Translations under genes and position numbers: made by a program
The notes under the pieces: generated by a model
Database searches by the model: none
The model's input: only the letters and a program-made list of their open reading frames with translations
What the model was told of the DNA's origin: nothing
Assembly (NCBI GenBank): GCA_036898135.1
Contig: CM072523.1
Coordinates: 34,840,968-34,904,967, forward strand
DNA: 64,000 bases
Reading direction: 5' to 3'
Origin: Oncomelania hupensis
Lineage: Eukaryota; Mollusca; Gastropoda; Littorinimorpha; Pomatiopsidae
Part shown: positions 12,792 through 24,156 of the stretch, piece by piece
Position numbering within the stretch: the stretch's first letter is position 1
Layout of the letters: every line of letters starts with the position of its first letter

Positions 12792-13625
12792 CAGTAAAAC
12801 CTCCGTTTTGAGACCCTCTCTTAAACGACTTCCTCCAACATACGACCCGAAAAAAATTCACCGATGGTTTGTACTATATAAACGACCTCTCTTAAACGAC
12901 TGCCTTCTAAAACGCGATTTGCGACCTTCAAATAATTAAATTTTATGACCTAGCATCTGAAAAATTCAGATTCCAAAGCAATACTATACTGTATTTGTGC
13001 GCTTGACGAAAACAGTTTCGTTTACAACTTTTAACAGCAGACGATACATTAAAACAGCTTGAAATACTCTAAGGAGCTGACCAGATTTGCCCTGAGCAGG
13101 GGCCTGTCAGATCTTGTCGACACCATGTTTGGTGTTCAAAGTGACATACTAAGAGAACATGCACGGGTCATGCAAACAAACAGGAATAACCGCTTTCTTT
13201 AAAAAAAACAAAACAAAAAAACCAACAACAACTATTCAATGATTGAATAAAAATAATTACAACAATATTAATGGGGTTATCTTATAAATAGTTATAACTC
13301 CAAACATGCACTAAGCACTTACATACACTTTTAAACAACTATCATACCAACATAGATTTTTTATTTTGTAAATAATGAGGAACAGGAAGATATTGACTGT
13401 ATTGGTTGTGAGACAGAGTTTAATCTATATATATTTCCGAAAGATGGTAGATGTTCCCTATACTTAATGGTACATGTATGTGTACTTTTTGTACATGTAT
13501 TTATTTTACTTAATTAATTTTCTAAATGTCTTTTTCGAAAATGTTCTACCTCCTTTTTAAGACCCCTCCAATTTAAGACCTCGTTTTAATGGCAATTTAA
13601 AGGTCGTAAAACGGAGGTTTTACTG
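12792..13625. mobile_element. non-autonomous pogo/Tigger-like DNA transposon (834 bp)
   Basis: Terminal inverted repeats of 24 bp match with two mismatches: CAGTAAAACCTCCGTTTT at 12792 and its complement ending at 13625. The element is flanked on both sides by TA (12790-12791 and 13626-13627), the target duplication of the Tc1/mariner/pogo superfamily. CAGTAAAACCTC-like termini are typical of pogo/Tigger elements. Subterminal repeats such as CTCTCTTAAACGACT occur twice (near 12816 and 12886). No transposase frame is visible inside, so it needs a transposase in trans. Confidence 0.85.
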
Positions 13626-13841
13626 TAACCGCTTTTTTTCAAAATCCTGCTATTGTCCATGTTGTTTTCAGCTTATAATTAATTTATTTCGTTTATTTAT
13701 CTATTTTTGCACAGTGATGCATAGACTAAGACAATACGAGAAGTCTGGGACGAAACGCAGGGCGCCAGAATCATTGCTTACAACGCTTTGTGAACTGTGA
13801 CAATTGCTGTTATTGTCCATGATTTACTGTTTAAGACTAAA

Positions 13842-13842
13842 G

Positions 13843-13913
<71 letters not shown>
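13842..13913. repeat. (CAT)24 microsatellite
   Basis: Pure CAT/ATC trinucleotides; the His and Ser repeats in all frames are artefacts. Confidence 0.97.
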
Positions 13914-14180
13914 GACCTCCCCTTCAGAGACAGACGCAGCCATTATGCAATCTTTTCAGTTTTATTCCGAAAACGGCACTGTCCTCTGACGTCACTTCCT
14001 AGTCACAACCGGAAGTATCGTTGCAACCGGATACGCAAAGTAAGGCAGTCTGGGTTGCATGAGCTGGTGATTCACGTGAGTGAAACCAATCCCGCTTTCC
14101 TGATTTCCATAGCAACGGCGTTTTCATGGCAACACTTGATCTCTCAACGTAAATATATAGCTTATTAAAGAAGGCGCCTT
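13914..14180. other. unassigned spacer, GC-richer
   Basis: Sequence between the CAT array and the TIR element; nothing recognised. Confidence 0.4.
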
Positions 14181-14888
14181 AAGGCCCCGCCACACATACC
14201 AGTTTGAAGGCCGATTCTAGATCGGGTTTCGGATCCGTTTGCGATCGGGCCGGACTCCAAAACCGATAGCACTGCCACACGTTTCCGATCAGGTCGACCC
14301 GAAACTTCCACATAATGTGCATTGTTTATATTCACTTTCACTAGTGTCAGTGTACCCGATCCCCAACCCCATCCAACAATTTACCATCCCCATCCAACAG
14401 CTCACCATCTTGTCTGAAACCACAGCAGAAATAATGTCTCTACATGCTACAAAAACTATTTAAAAATAAAAACGTAATGGAAAAACCAAAATCAAGACCA
14501 TACAAAACATCGCGGGTTACATCACAGGCTCTGAAGTCTTTATTAATTTCGTCTTTGTAAACTCGTGGGCTCCTACATGGGTACGTAGTATAGTATATAT
14601 AGTATGTAATTGAGGCCTACGAAAGACGAGACTTCCCAGCCTGTCACCTGTCATCAGCTTCGTTTGTGCCGCCAAGTTGACAATGAACACGGGACGCATT
14701 CTGATTGGTTGGAAGTTTACAATCGGGGCCGATTTTGCACAGCAGAATAGAACAGGCTCTAATCGCACGATACCGAGCCGATTGTCATCGGACCGCAGGG
14801 CAAGTAGTAGTTCTGACGTCATCACGTAGCAATCGGGATCGGATCGCAACCAAAATCGTTGCACAATCGGCATGTGTGGCGGGGCCTT
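14181..14888. mobile_element. non-autonomous TIR DNA transposon (708 bp), superfamily unknown
   Basis: The left end AAGGCCCCGCCACACAT and the right end ATGTGTGGCGGGGCCTT are inverted complements over about 20 bp. Further inside, both arms are rich in GATCGGG/CCGATC words, so the arms can fold further. The flanks read CCTT at the left and TACG at the right; TTAA (left, overlapping the end) versus TTTA (right) is an uncertain target duplication. No transposase frame is visible; the 149-residue minus frame at 14517-14966 crosses the right boundary and is not convincing. Confidence 0.75.
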
Positions 14889-15054
14889 TACGTTTAGAAC
14901 CAGAACAATGCCGTTGATCTGCCAGTCCATTTCAATCGCTGAAAACAGAGGATTGCTAGTAGTCAAAAGTATAAACTAATGAGAAACAAATGTGACATTA
15001 AAGTCAAGGAATGCTAATTTTGACAAAGAGAAGACAAAGGATACAACGCAAATT
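14889..15054. other. unassigned spacer
   Basis: Short unique stretch; nothing recognised. Confidence 0.4.
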
Positions 15055-16160
15055 GACGTGGCCATACCATCGGAGCTTCCGTTTCTTCACCACTGTGAGC
15101 AGGTCATCGTGTTGTCCAATGGCTTGTGTCTGTCGGACTTCGTCGTTGGTGATGTGCTGGGTATAGGAAATGCCTAATATTCTTCTGTAGTACCTCATCC
15201 CCATGCTTTGCATTCTTCATTATAGATCTGCTGTGAGGGTCAATGTTTTGCAAGCGTATAGGAAGATGGAGATGACAAGGGAGCGCAGCAGTCTTATCTT
15301 GGAATGTAGACTGATGGTCTTGTCTTTCCAGATGGGCTTCAACCTTGCTAGGGCAGCAGTTGTTTGTGCGATCATGGAGAGGACTTCCTGTCGGGCCCCA
15401 TTGTCTGATACAATGGCTCCTAAATATTTGAAGCTGTGTTGATGGATTGGCCTTGGACTTTGATGTCCGTGTTGATGCCATTGGTGTTGTTGGTCATCAT
15501 TTTGATCTTCTTTGCACTTATTTCCATTCCATAAGCTCTGGAGGTGGTGTCAAGCCCATGTACAAGCTGTTCAAGTTCTTGTTCCTCTCCATCCAATGCA
15601 TCAACGTCATCCCTGACGCACACCGATTGTTGTTCTGAACCAGTTTCCGATGGCGCTGTTGTGGAGGACTGCACTGGTAGCCTTGTCATACAGGGTTTTT
15701 GATGACTTCAATAATTTTAGGGCTGATGTTGTACACTGTCATGGTTGCCCATAGGGCTGCATGCCAGACTCGGCCAAACGCTTTCTTGAAGTCTACAAAC
15801 ACATGATATAGATGTTGTTGGTGCTTGTTCCTACGTTATGTTTTGTTCAGCTTGGGGTTTCAACCTGTTGAATATTATTTTAAGGAGGATCTTCCTAGGA
15901 TGGCTGATGAAGCTGATGGTGCGGTAATTTTCACATTCCTGAAGGTTACCTTTTTTGGGAAGAGTGATGACAAGCGACTGGGTCCATGGCGTATGACACT
16001 CCCCACTCTGCCAGATCTTCTTACAAATAAGAATGAGGGCATCAATCATCGCTTCTCCTCCTGCTTGAAGCAGTTCCGCGGCTATGTTGTCCACTTCCGC
16101 TGACTTCAATTTCTTCAGCGATTGCACTGCTGCCTCAACTTCTCGCAGAATTGGGAGGAT
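15055..16160 (-). pseudogene. RTE-like non-LTR retrotransposon, RT domain fragment (copy C)
   Basis: This is the longest piece of the family. On the minus strand from 16158 downward it reads VEAAVQSLKKLKSAEVDN, GGEAMIDALILICKKIWQSG, WTQSLVITLPKKGNLQ, NYRTISFISHP (RT motifs 1-2), then VFVDFKKAF (motif A), TTIGVRQG (motif B), then EEQELEQLV, GMEISAKKIKMMTNNTNGIN, LVISIFLYA-like sequence and ISYTQHITNDEVRQT, ending at KKRKLRWYGHV near 15060. The stretch that should hold the FADD box between motif B and EEQEL is deleted, and several frameshifts are present. The 3' end with the GGATA tail is missing. The copy is inactive. Confidence 0.9.
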
Positions 16161-16174
16161 TTTTCTACTTCTCT

Positions 16175-16600
16175 ATTCTCGGGACATGCTAGAAACTAAA
16201 CACCAACATATAAAATGCCTACATAATAATAATACCATATAAATCCATAGTGACCATTTGGCAGAAAGCGTCCAATATTCCCAAGCTGACCCAAAACAGA
16301 CCCCATAGACAAATGAGGAGTTGTGGAGAGGTTTTAAGAAAAAGGGTAGGTGACTGACTGGTCTAGCAAAGAAGATACATGTAGTAAATTGATAGAAAAT
16401 AGTGGGAATGAGAAAGCACAAAGGAGAAAGACGGCGACAGTGGGAATTTAAAGCAATAAATTTCCAGAAAGTAGGGATGCAACTTATATAGAAACCCCCC
16501 GGCACCCCCACGGGGGGAACGCATGGGAATGGAAGGGTATATGAAGACTTGGGGGGGATGATGGGAGGGAAGGGGGAGGAAGGGGTGCTGAAGCAAAGCA
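16175..16600 (-). repeat. dispersed repeat family S5, body/3' part
   Basis: The reverse complement matches 40420-40655 over long stretches, for example CAGCTTGGGAATATTGGACG, CTTTCTGCCAAATGGTCACTA and GTAGGCATTTTATATG. It is thus an interspersed repeat; the plus-strand copy at 40240-40660 begins with a tRNA-like head, so this is probably the SINE body. No coding content is supported. Confidence 0.7.
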
Positions 16601-17141
16601 TACTCACTTCAGTCCATTAGAAGCCGCACATATATTTATAATGGTGCGTGCCTTCAATAAATCCTGTCGAAGTTGAGGGAGTGTTGTAGTACTTTAAAAA
16701 AACAACAAATAAAACAACGTTAAGTATTAACAACAAAAATGGTGTAGACAGGTTATGTGTATGTTAAAGTTAACATTTTGGGGGGAATGGGTGTTAAGAG
16801 TTGAAGGGGGGGGGAGGTAAGAGGTGAAGGGGGGGGGGGAATTATTTCCTATTTTCCTTGGTACATCTGCTCTGCTGGCTGCCCCCCACCCCCAACCCCC
16901 TCCTCACATTCTTTTTTCTTGGGAAAACGTCTCCAATTTTAATTGCATAGGGGTACAAAATCATTCCTAAACCGTTCGTCTGCTTTTTATTAATTCTGTA
17001 CAACAACAAAAAGCAGCAGCAGCAGCAGCAACAACTACACCAATAAAAAGAGTGACTAACATTGATCTGGGGCAAAGAAAGAAACTGAGGTTTGCCAAAT
17101 GGACCACTGGACAGTGGCTTCCGGCCAAATCCGACTTGCAT
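16601..17141. other. unassigned, with poly-G runs and a CAG run
   Basis: G-runs near 16806-16840 and a short CAG run near 17013-17030. No gene recognised. Confidence 0.4.
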
Positions 17142-17251
17142 GCAAATGAGGAGGGTCAGCCGTGTGCAAATGAGGAGGGTCAGCCGTGTGCAAATGAGGA
17201 GGGTCAGCCGTGTGCAAATGAGGAGGGTCAGCCGTGTGCAAATGAGGAGGG
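17142..17251. repeat. 24-bp minisatellite, 4 full copies and a partial fifth
   Basis: Identical units of GCAAATGAGGAGGGTCAGCC plus GTGT start at 17142, 17166, 17190 and 17214; a partial copy starts at 17238. Because 24 is a multiple of three, every frame stays open and gives an 8-residue peptide repeat (plus strand ANEEGQPC). Perfect copies imply recent expansion; I see no other evidence for coding. Confidence 0.95.
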
Positions 17252-17860
17252 CAGCGGTACTTTGAAGCATTATAGGATTATTGAAACCTGCTGTTTTATC
17301 ACTTATAGCTTGACGCTGTTGGTGAAGATTTGTTTATTTCTGTTAACGTTGAACCTCGACCTACTTTTTATAGGAAGAGCTTCGATGTCCCGACTATATC
17401 ATTGGATAAAACGTGTGAATATTAACCCTAGAGAGTACTATACAGTTCCCATAGCGAGGTGATCACTAAAAACATTGTCAGCAAGGTGGTTTCTATACTG
17501 GTAAAACCAACTCTCCGCCCTTCCTCCCCCCCCCCCCAAAAAAAAAAAAAATCTGTTTAGGGTAACATATGCCTGGGGGAAAAAAAGGGTCGGTAAATCG
17601 GCTTCTTCTTCTTAAAAAAAAAAAAAAAAAGGACCTTTTCCACCTAGCTCGTGGTGCGATTTTTAAAAAAAAATTTTTAAATTTTTTCCCCAGATGATCC
17701 CCCCAAAAAAGTTTAAGGTCGGGCCAAAAACATTACGGTCGGTCGGGATACCGTAAACAAACCTTTTTGTTTTGCCAACATACTCAAGAGCAAACAAAAA
17801 TTGCGAATCAACCCGAATGCAAGAATCCTTCTTTTGACTTATAATTTATAATTTATTATT
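17252..17860. other. unassigned, homopolymer-rich
   Basis: A C12/A14 tract near 17525-17551, an A17 run near 17615 and AT-rich sequence. A direct word GGTCGG repeats several times (17590, 17719, 17738). Nothing recognised. Confidence 0.4.
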
Positions 17861-17862
17861 AA

Positions 17863-17908
<46 letters not shown>

Positions 17909-17922
17909 TATAGTAGTAGTTA

Positions 17923-17966
<44 letters not shown>

Positions 17967-17990
17967 AAAGTAGTAGTAGCTGTAGTTGTA

Positions 17991-18072
<82 letters not shown>

Positions 18073-18097
18073 GTTGTTGTTGTTGTTGTTGCTGTTG

Positions 18098-18137
<40 letters not shown>
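17861..18137. repeat. trinucleotide arrays (GTA)n-(ATT)n-(GTT)n-(ATT)n
   Basis: Successive GTA (17863-17975), ATT (17992-18070), GTT (18071-18100) and ATT (18101-18137) blocks. The right edge meets the 3' end of a minus-strand S1 SINE. Confidence 0.95.
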
Positions 18138-18242
18138 CCGATTTTCCTGCTCAGTAGCTGCTGAAGGCTTTGACCTAAACAGGATCTAACCCAATCCGCC
18201 CGAGGGCCCTGCTGCTGCTTTAAGCGCATCGTCTAACGGAAA
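18138..18242 (-). repeat. SINE family S1, 3' fragment
   Basis: The reverse complement carries GGTTAGATCCTGTTTAGGTC, CTTCAGCAGCTACTGAGCAG and GAAAATCGGATAATAATAAT, which match the 3' part of the SINEs at 39037 and 8988. The tail passes directly into the AAT/ATT array. Confidence 0.7.
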
Positions 18243-19090
18243 GCTTTCAGGCAGGGGTGGGGGTGGGGAGCGGTATTGGTGGTGATATAGTGGTGGTGGT
18301 GGAGGTGGTGGGGTTGGTGTGTGTGAGTGTTTGTGTGTCTGTGAGGGGGGGAAGGATGTTCTTTCACATTTCTATTTCAACTACAAACCTAGATAAACCG
18401 CCGTTATGCGCCTTCTTTTTTGTTAATTCTATATTTTTATTAGCTGTAACTGCTACAGCAACCTCTAAGTAGGTCTACGAACGTTTTTGCTTGATTGCTT
18501 TAGTGCTTTCACAATAAAATAACTAAGTGCAAAAGATCCACATTTGTAAGATAAAAGCAGCCATTGCAACGAATCAACTGTGACAGAAGGGCTGGATTAT
18601 GGGGCGAGTCGCGGCCTTGACAGTCACGTGTCAAACATGGCGCCTGGAAGCTCGAGAGATCGGCCTGCTTTTCTGAAAAGAATGGGGATGGGGGTAGGGA
18701 TTTATGACTAAGGCAGGCGAAGCGGTTATCCGCATTTCCATAATACGTACAGACGTATATTGGAGTTAAGGAATTCAGAACTTCCAAGCCGTTTCAATAG
18801 CGTGTGGTTTTTTTCCCCCTCCATTTTAGAAAGGATTATCATAGCAGTGGTTCTGTACTGCATTTATTCTCTTCTTAACACCCTTTTTGTTCATTTTATT
18901 GTCATTTGTTTCTTTCATTGGCGTGTGAATGCGTGACAATTGCGCATTGAGCCGAGTCTTTTCGGGAAGAATTATATAAATACCCCCTTTTTCTGCATAT
19001 TTTTAAACTCATGGTTTAAAATGTGGAGAACATCACTGTACCTTTCCTGATTCCTTCCTCTGTTTTGTAAATGCGCCTTTGGATTCATCC
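18243..19090. other. unassigned unique sequence
   Basis: G/T-rich start (GGTGGTGGTGG near 18290), otherwise no recognisable feature on either strand. Confidence 0.4.
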
Positions 19091-19240
19091 TTCTCATCAT
19101 CATCATCCTCATCATCCTCCTCATCATCCTCCTCATCATCATCATCATCATCCTTCTCATTATCTTCTTTCTCCACCCCATGCTGTCCTCCTGCTCCTCC
19201 TCATTATCATTATTATCATCGTCATCATCGCACATAACAA
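19091..19240. repeat. imperfect CAT/CCT array
   Basis: Degenerate CATCATCCTCCTCAT words with ATT/ATC triplets to about 19235. Confidence 0.85.
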
Positions 19241-19702
19241 TATTGTAATCTTATTCAAAAAGCCCAAACTTGTAGCTACATGTAGCTAGGAAAGCTGCTC
19301 GCAAGCACAGCACAGAAATCAAATCCTGCACACACAATAATTTGCTGGTCAGGATAGATACGATCCCTGGTATCCGTCTTTCTTTGCTCCTCCTCATTCT
19401 GAATCTTCTTCGTTGCGACGGCTGCGGCGGTAACTGATCCTGACTGCTCCGACCGACTGTCATTTAACTTTAGGAAGAAAAGAGAGCGTCCCCAGGGAAA
19501 GCAATCATGACCCAATCTCTAGTGGATTTCCCAGGTGGAATTTTGACCTTATGTATATGCATACATAATACATCCATAGTTTTGATAATTCTTTTTCATT
19601 CTCGAGCCTGAAGAAACAGTCTTCCAACAAAGTTCATGGTCTGAACAACAAAGGTTAACAAACATGACATAAAATTATAAAAATTCGAGCACTTTTAGGC
19701 TA
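19241..19702. other. unassigned unique sequence
   Basis: Somewhat GC-richer block at 19280-19530, with no supported ORF or domain. Confidence 0.4.
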
Positions 19703-19790
19703 TGAGTGTGTGTGTGTGTGCGTGTGTGTGTGTGTGTGTGTGCGTGTGTGTGTGTGTGTGTGTGTGGGTGTGTGCGTGTGTGTGTGTGTA
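19703..19790. repeat. (GT)n microsatellite with CGTG variants
   Basis: GT dinucleotides with regular GC substitutions. Confidence 0.95.
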
Positions 19791-20430
19791 ATTTATTTTA
19801 TTTTATTTTTTTAAAACCGACGTTGTTTATCATTTCTGACGAACAGAAAACAAAAGATCGAGCCAGCTTTCAGGCGACGACAACCACAATCCTGCAGCTG
19901 CGACTGCGCGATTGCTTTCCATTTAAATGAAAGACTCATGAGTTACTACACATTCTTGTTTGTCTGTTTTTTTTTTGTTTTTTAATATAATATTTTATGT
20001 TTGTGTTGAGCATGCGTTTTAGTGTGCGTAAAAATATAAAATTATTGTGATAAATGACTAGACGTTAAATACAAAGAAAACGGTAAGATTCCTGACTTTT
20101 CTTTGGTCCATGTGGACTAAAAATATGAGTGATCCACAAAATCCGAAATTCTCCTTCCACTGTATGTAGATTCAGAAAGACTTCTGAATAATTCATACAG
20201 GAATCCATTCCCAATATCGCGGCTATAACTGAGCCACCCAGTCGAATCGGAGAGAAGGGAGGGAATTGCTGGCTATGCATGGCAAGAGAAAGAGGGGGAT
20301 TAAAGATACTGACGACTTTTAAGCGAATCTGACACACTGTCTTGTACACTTGTGGTAGCAGCAATAGTCAGACTAATGCGTGTCATTTTGGTAGCAGCTG
20401 GCCACTGATGTTCTCTGTTTAGGGCAATTT
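19791..20430. other. unassigned unique sequence
   Basis: A 99-codon minus-strand frame (20065-20364) has no recognisable motif; I do not support it as a gene. Confidence 0.4.
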
Positions 20431-20431
20431 T

Positions 20432-20490
<59 letters not shown>

Positions 20491-20640
20491 AACTACTACT
20501 ACTACTACTGCTGCCGCTACTACTACTATTCTTCTTTTTCTACTACTACTACTATTACTACTACTACTATAACTTGTATAGCGCACAACCAAACTTGCAG
20601 TTTGCTCCAGGGCGTTCATTCACACGTTTTCACACGCCGA
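20431..20640 (-). repeat. (ACT)n array joined to a SINE-like 3' end
   Basis: ACT trinucleotides fill 20431-20570. The adjoining 20571-20640, read on the minus strand, ends GGTTGTGCGCTATACAAGTT and then enters AGT repeats, a GCGCTATA tail like those of the tRNA-derived SINEs here. No head is visible. Confidence 0.65.
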
Positions 20641-20925
20641 GTGGAGAAGTTTATAGAAAAATCACTGAACTATAAAAGTATAAATAATTCATGAAACAAA
20701 CACACCATGATAATATACATGTTTAAATGAACAACGAGGATAACATGTCTTAAATTTAACATGTCAAGAGAAATAGAACAGCTATGAATAAGGCTTAGAG
20801 ATAGCGCTTCCGAGCGCCCCTACCCCACAACCGCATACTGGTAAAAAGATGGAGAGAAAGGTTAGGCTGTCTAAAACACGAGAAGCAAGTCATTATATTA
20901 TAGAGCTACACTTTAAGAAGAAGAA
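20641..20925. other. unassigned spacer
   Basis: No feature recognised. Confidence 0.4.
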
Positions 20926-20961
20926 TATGATGATGACGATGACGATGACGATGACGACGAA

Positions 20962-21052
<91 letters not shown>
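20926..21052. repeat. (GAT)n microsatellite
   Basis: GATGAC followed by a pure GAT run to 21052. Confidence 0.97.
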
Positions 21053-21054
<2 letters not shown>

Positions 21055-21485
21055 TAATTTAAGAAAGCGAGACCAGTTTAGACATGAAAGTTTGCTTTCG
21101 TAGTTCTACTTCATATGTTCAAGGCTTTGTGGGTGTGTGTGTGGGAAGGGTGGATGGGTGGGGGGTGTTTTGTGTGCTTGTGGGGGGGGGGGTGGATGGG
21201 TGGGGGGGTGTTTTGTGTGCGTGTGTGCGTTGTTTGTTTGTATCCGAGAAGAACATGTAGGATTTTAAAGAAATTGTGTACATTGTAAGTAGGACTTTTA
21301 TTGACTTTGTTAAAATTGCCACATTGCTAAAGATAACACTTTTTTTTAGCTCTGCTATAGAAATGGTTACAAGGTTTAAGACGGTGGATTTTCACATTTG
21401 TTGGGAACATTGTCATAGACAAAATCTATCACTGGTAATGTCACAGCCCATTGGAGAAGGCAGGAAGAACAAGAAGGAAGAAAAT
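21053..21485. other. unassigned, with duplicated G/T-rich block
   Basis: The block GGTGGATGGGTGGGGGG(T) with TGTTTTGTGTG occurs near 21149-21177 and again near 21190-21219, a tandem duplication of about 41 bp. Confidence 0.6.
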
Positions 21486-21562
21486 CATTGATGATGATGA
21501 GAAGGAGGAGGAAGAGGACAAGGAGGAAAAGGTAGAGTATGGTTGCGGTGTGATGGTGGTGG

Positions 21563-21595
<33 letters not shown>

Positions 21596-21752
21596 CGATG
21601 AGGATGATGATGACGATGATGACGATGATGAAGATGATGATGATGATGAGAAGGAGGAGGAGGAAGAGGACAAGGAGGAAGAGGTAGAGTATGGTTGCGG
21701 TGTGATGGAGGTGGTGGTGGTGGTGATGATGTTGTTAATGATGATGTTGTTA

Positions 21753-21823
<71 letters not shown>

Positions 21824-21825
21824 GA
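21486..21825. repeat. compound GAT/GAG array with a duplicated motif
   Basis: The spacer GTAGAGTATGGTTGCGGTGT occurs at about 21531 and 21683, each time preceded by GAGGAGGAAGAGGACAAGGA and followed by GAT arrays, so a unit of about 152 bp is duplicated. All open frames (Asp, Met, Ser and Ile runs) are artefacts. Confidence 0.92.
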
Positions 21826-22545
21826 TATGATGAAGTTTGTTACTGTCGGTTTTGACGCTGCTGACGTTGCTGCTGCTGTTGGCCAATCACAATGTTGACA
21901 ACTGTAATGCTGATAGATCATTGGAAGAAGCAAACGCCGCACACAAAATAGCAGTTAAACAGTTTTCATAATTTTCATAACCGAAAACGTTTCTTATCAC
22001 CTCTATCCCCATTGGACCGCGCGATTACCAGACTGCACAAATCCTCCCATGGTGATGGGTCTTGTATTGTACATGGATGAAGCACAACATGTCTGGTATT
22101 GTTTTTCTTTCGTCTGTGTGCTTTGGGCAAGGAGGAGAAAAGACCGCGCGCAATAATTATAGTTTGGTGCCAACAGGAATTTGCACGGCGCAATAATTAC
22201 GCCTGAAGCAGTAATACACGTAAATCACCATATTTACGTTCTACAGCTGCCGCAGTATAATTTGAACTCGCTTGGCTGTAGTTAACTCCCTTGTCTCCAA
22301 ACGCTTTCCCTATCACCCACCCTTTTTAACCCAACCTTACCCCCATTCCGTTCCACAAACACCCGCACCCTTTTCAACGCCATTCTTCTCAGCCTTGGCT
22401 ACACCCCGAGAAACATTTCTTTCCAAACTCATCGGCAAACAGTAGTGTATAGGCTTAAAAAAAGAATGATACAAGCGAAAGAAACACTGAATGGGGGAAT
22501 CAACAAAAGAAACATTGAAATAATCGATCACTAACCGACCGGACC
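21826..22545. other. unassigned unique sequence
   Basis: No ORF or repeat structure that I can support. Confidence 0.4.
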
Positions 22546-22573
22546 TTTGATCATGATCATCATCATCATCATG

Positions 22574-22657
<84 letters not shown>

Positions 22658-22686
22658 TTCTTCTTCTTCTTCTTCTTCTTCTTCTG
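22546..22686. repeat. (CAT)n-(CTT)n array, left flank of inverted-repeat element
   Basis: CAT triplets (22556-22655) then CTT triplets (22656-22684) run up to the left terminus of the element at 22687. Confidence 0.95.
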
Positions 22687-23206
22687 CACCCGATACACAT
22701 TGGTCGAAGGCTACTAGAAGCATGCTGTAGTAGTCGCCTCAACAGGCCATAAAACATGCTATCATGCTTCAGATCACTGCTTCCTATACTCTTCAAGCTC
22801 TTGGAGCATTGACCAATCAACTCATGAAAATAGAAAATGTAAGTTTGGTCTCCTCTAGGGGACGAATTAGGTCAAACTGTATTTGTTTCTAGGTCAACTG
22901 TCTTTTACGAACCGTTTGAGAATGTTTTTGAACCGTTTGCTGACGCCAGATAGTGTCCTCACTTGGTTTCATACAGTTTAAGAATCCAAGATTACGAAGG
23001 CACATGGGTTTTTGAGACGGAAAGAGCGGAATGTTGTAGAGAAAACATTCTGTATATATCTTCAGTGAAATTGCGCTTTTCCCGTCACTATAGAGCTTGA
23101 AGCGTATAGGAAGCAGTGCTCTGAAGCATGAGAGCATGCTTTATCGCCTGTTGAGGCGACTACTAACGCATGCTTCTGGTATCCTTCGACCAATGTGTCC
23201 CGGGTG
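22687..23206. mobile_element. foldback/MITE-like element with 115-bp terminal inverted repeats (family F1, copy 1)
   Basis: 22687-22801 is the inverted complement of 23092-23206 with about a dozen mismatches (outer ends CACCCGATACACATTGG and CACCCGGGACACATTGG; shared inner words AGTCGCCTCAACAGGC and CACTGCTTCCTATAC). The 290-bp interior has no ORF and matches, in the opposite orientation, the interior of 51474-52042 (for example TTTGTTTCTAGGTCAACTGT and GAGGGCACT/GTGTCCTCACTTGGTTTCAT). Both copies sit between trinucleotide arrays. Confidence 0.85.
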
Positions 23207-23450
23207 ACTTCTTCTTCTTCCTCTTTTCCTTCTTCTTCGTCTTCTTCTATTTGTCTTTCTTTCTCCGATGACATTTGTTTTTCATTCTTTTTTTCCCCTA
23301 CTTTTCTCCTCCTCTCCTTTCTTCTTCTGTTGCTCCTTCTTCTTTCCCCCCTTTCTTTCTATTTCTTTCTCCTTCATTCCTTCCTTCCTTAAATCTATTC
23401 TTCGCTTATTCTTTTTTCTTAATCGTTTCCTTCTCCCCTTAAGCGTAAAC
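23207..23450. repeat. pyrimidine-rich CTT/CCTT array, right flank of inverted-repeat element
   Basis: CTTCTTCTTCC-type triplets at the junction degrade into a C/T-only stretch. Confidence 0.85.
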
Positions 23451-23572
23451 TGATCGAACAGACTTTCAACTGAAAATCACTATTAGACTAAATCTTGGTA
23501 AGTAGTCCACGTTCCTGGGTGCAATATGTTGAGTTAAAGGTTGGTTGGTTGTGAAGACCTAAACTTCATAAT

Positions 23573-23575
23573 AAC

Positions 23576-23641
<66 letters not shown>

Positions 23642-23733
23642 TATAATAATAATAATTATTATTATTATTATTATTATTATAATTATAATAATAATAATAA
23701 TTATTATTATTATTATAATTATTATTATTATCT
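23573..23733. repeat. (AAT)n/(ATT)n self-complementary array
   Basis: AAT triplets switch to ATT triplets and back several times, so the strand can fold on itself. Confidence 0.95.
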
Positions 23734-24156
23734 ATATAAATTGCTTAGCCGGAAGTCCTTCTTCGCCTCTACTGTAAAGTTTGTCCGGTATGGACGCTGA
23801 TCTGGGCAGGTGCTGGGCGCTGTGAATCGGCCTGCTGTGCGCTCAAAACCCGCGAAATCGTTATAGCCGACATTTCCTTACCGAACGTTTAACCATTTCT
23901 GAGATAAATAAATAAACAAAATGTCCAGAAACTGTAATAGCCTCATTCCGCGCGCGGTTTCGATTCAACCCGTGTCAAGAACGTGCCGTTCCGTAATACC
24001 GCAAATTTTGTTTTATTTCCAATCAAAACACTTTTGCACTCATGTCACCAGTCTTACAAAATTTTGTGTTTAGTTAAATTTGATTAATTAAAAATCGAAT
24101 CGAGGTTTCAGCTTGTTTTCCCATATAGACCAAAAAATTGATGGTCTTTATATGAA
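23734..24156. other. unassigned unique sequence
   Basis: No supported feature. Confidence 0.4.

Noticed and set aside
14517..14966. 149-residue transposase candidate in the TIR element
   Set aside because: The frame runs past the right terminus, has no DDE/D motif that I can see and is composed of complementary arm sequence.
17986..18189. Poly-Ile frame
   Set aside because: Translation of ATT arrays.
21376..21942. 188-codon Ser/His-rich minus frame
   Set aside because: Arises from CAT/CTC triplet arrays; no unique domain.
22337..22723. Acidic poly-Asp minus frame
   Set aside because: Arises from the CAT array left of the inverted-repeat element.
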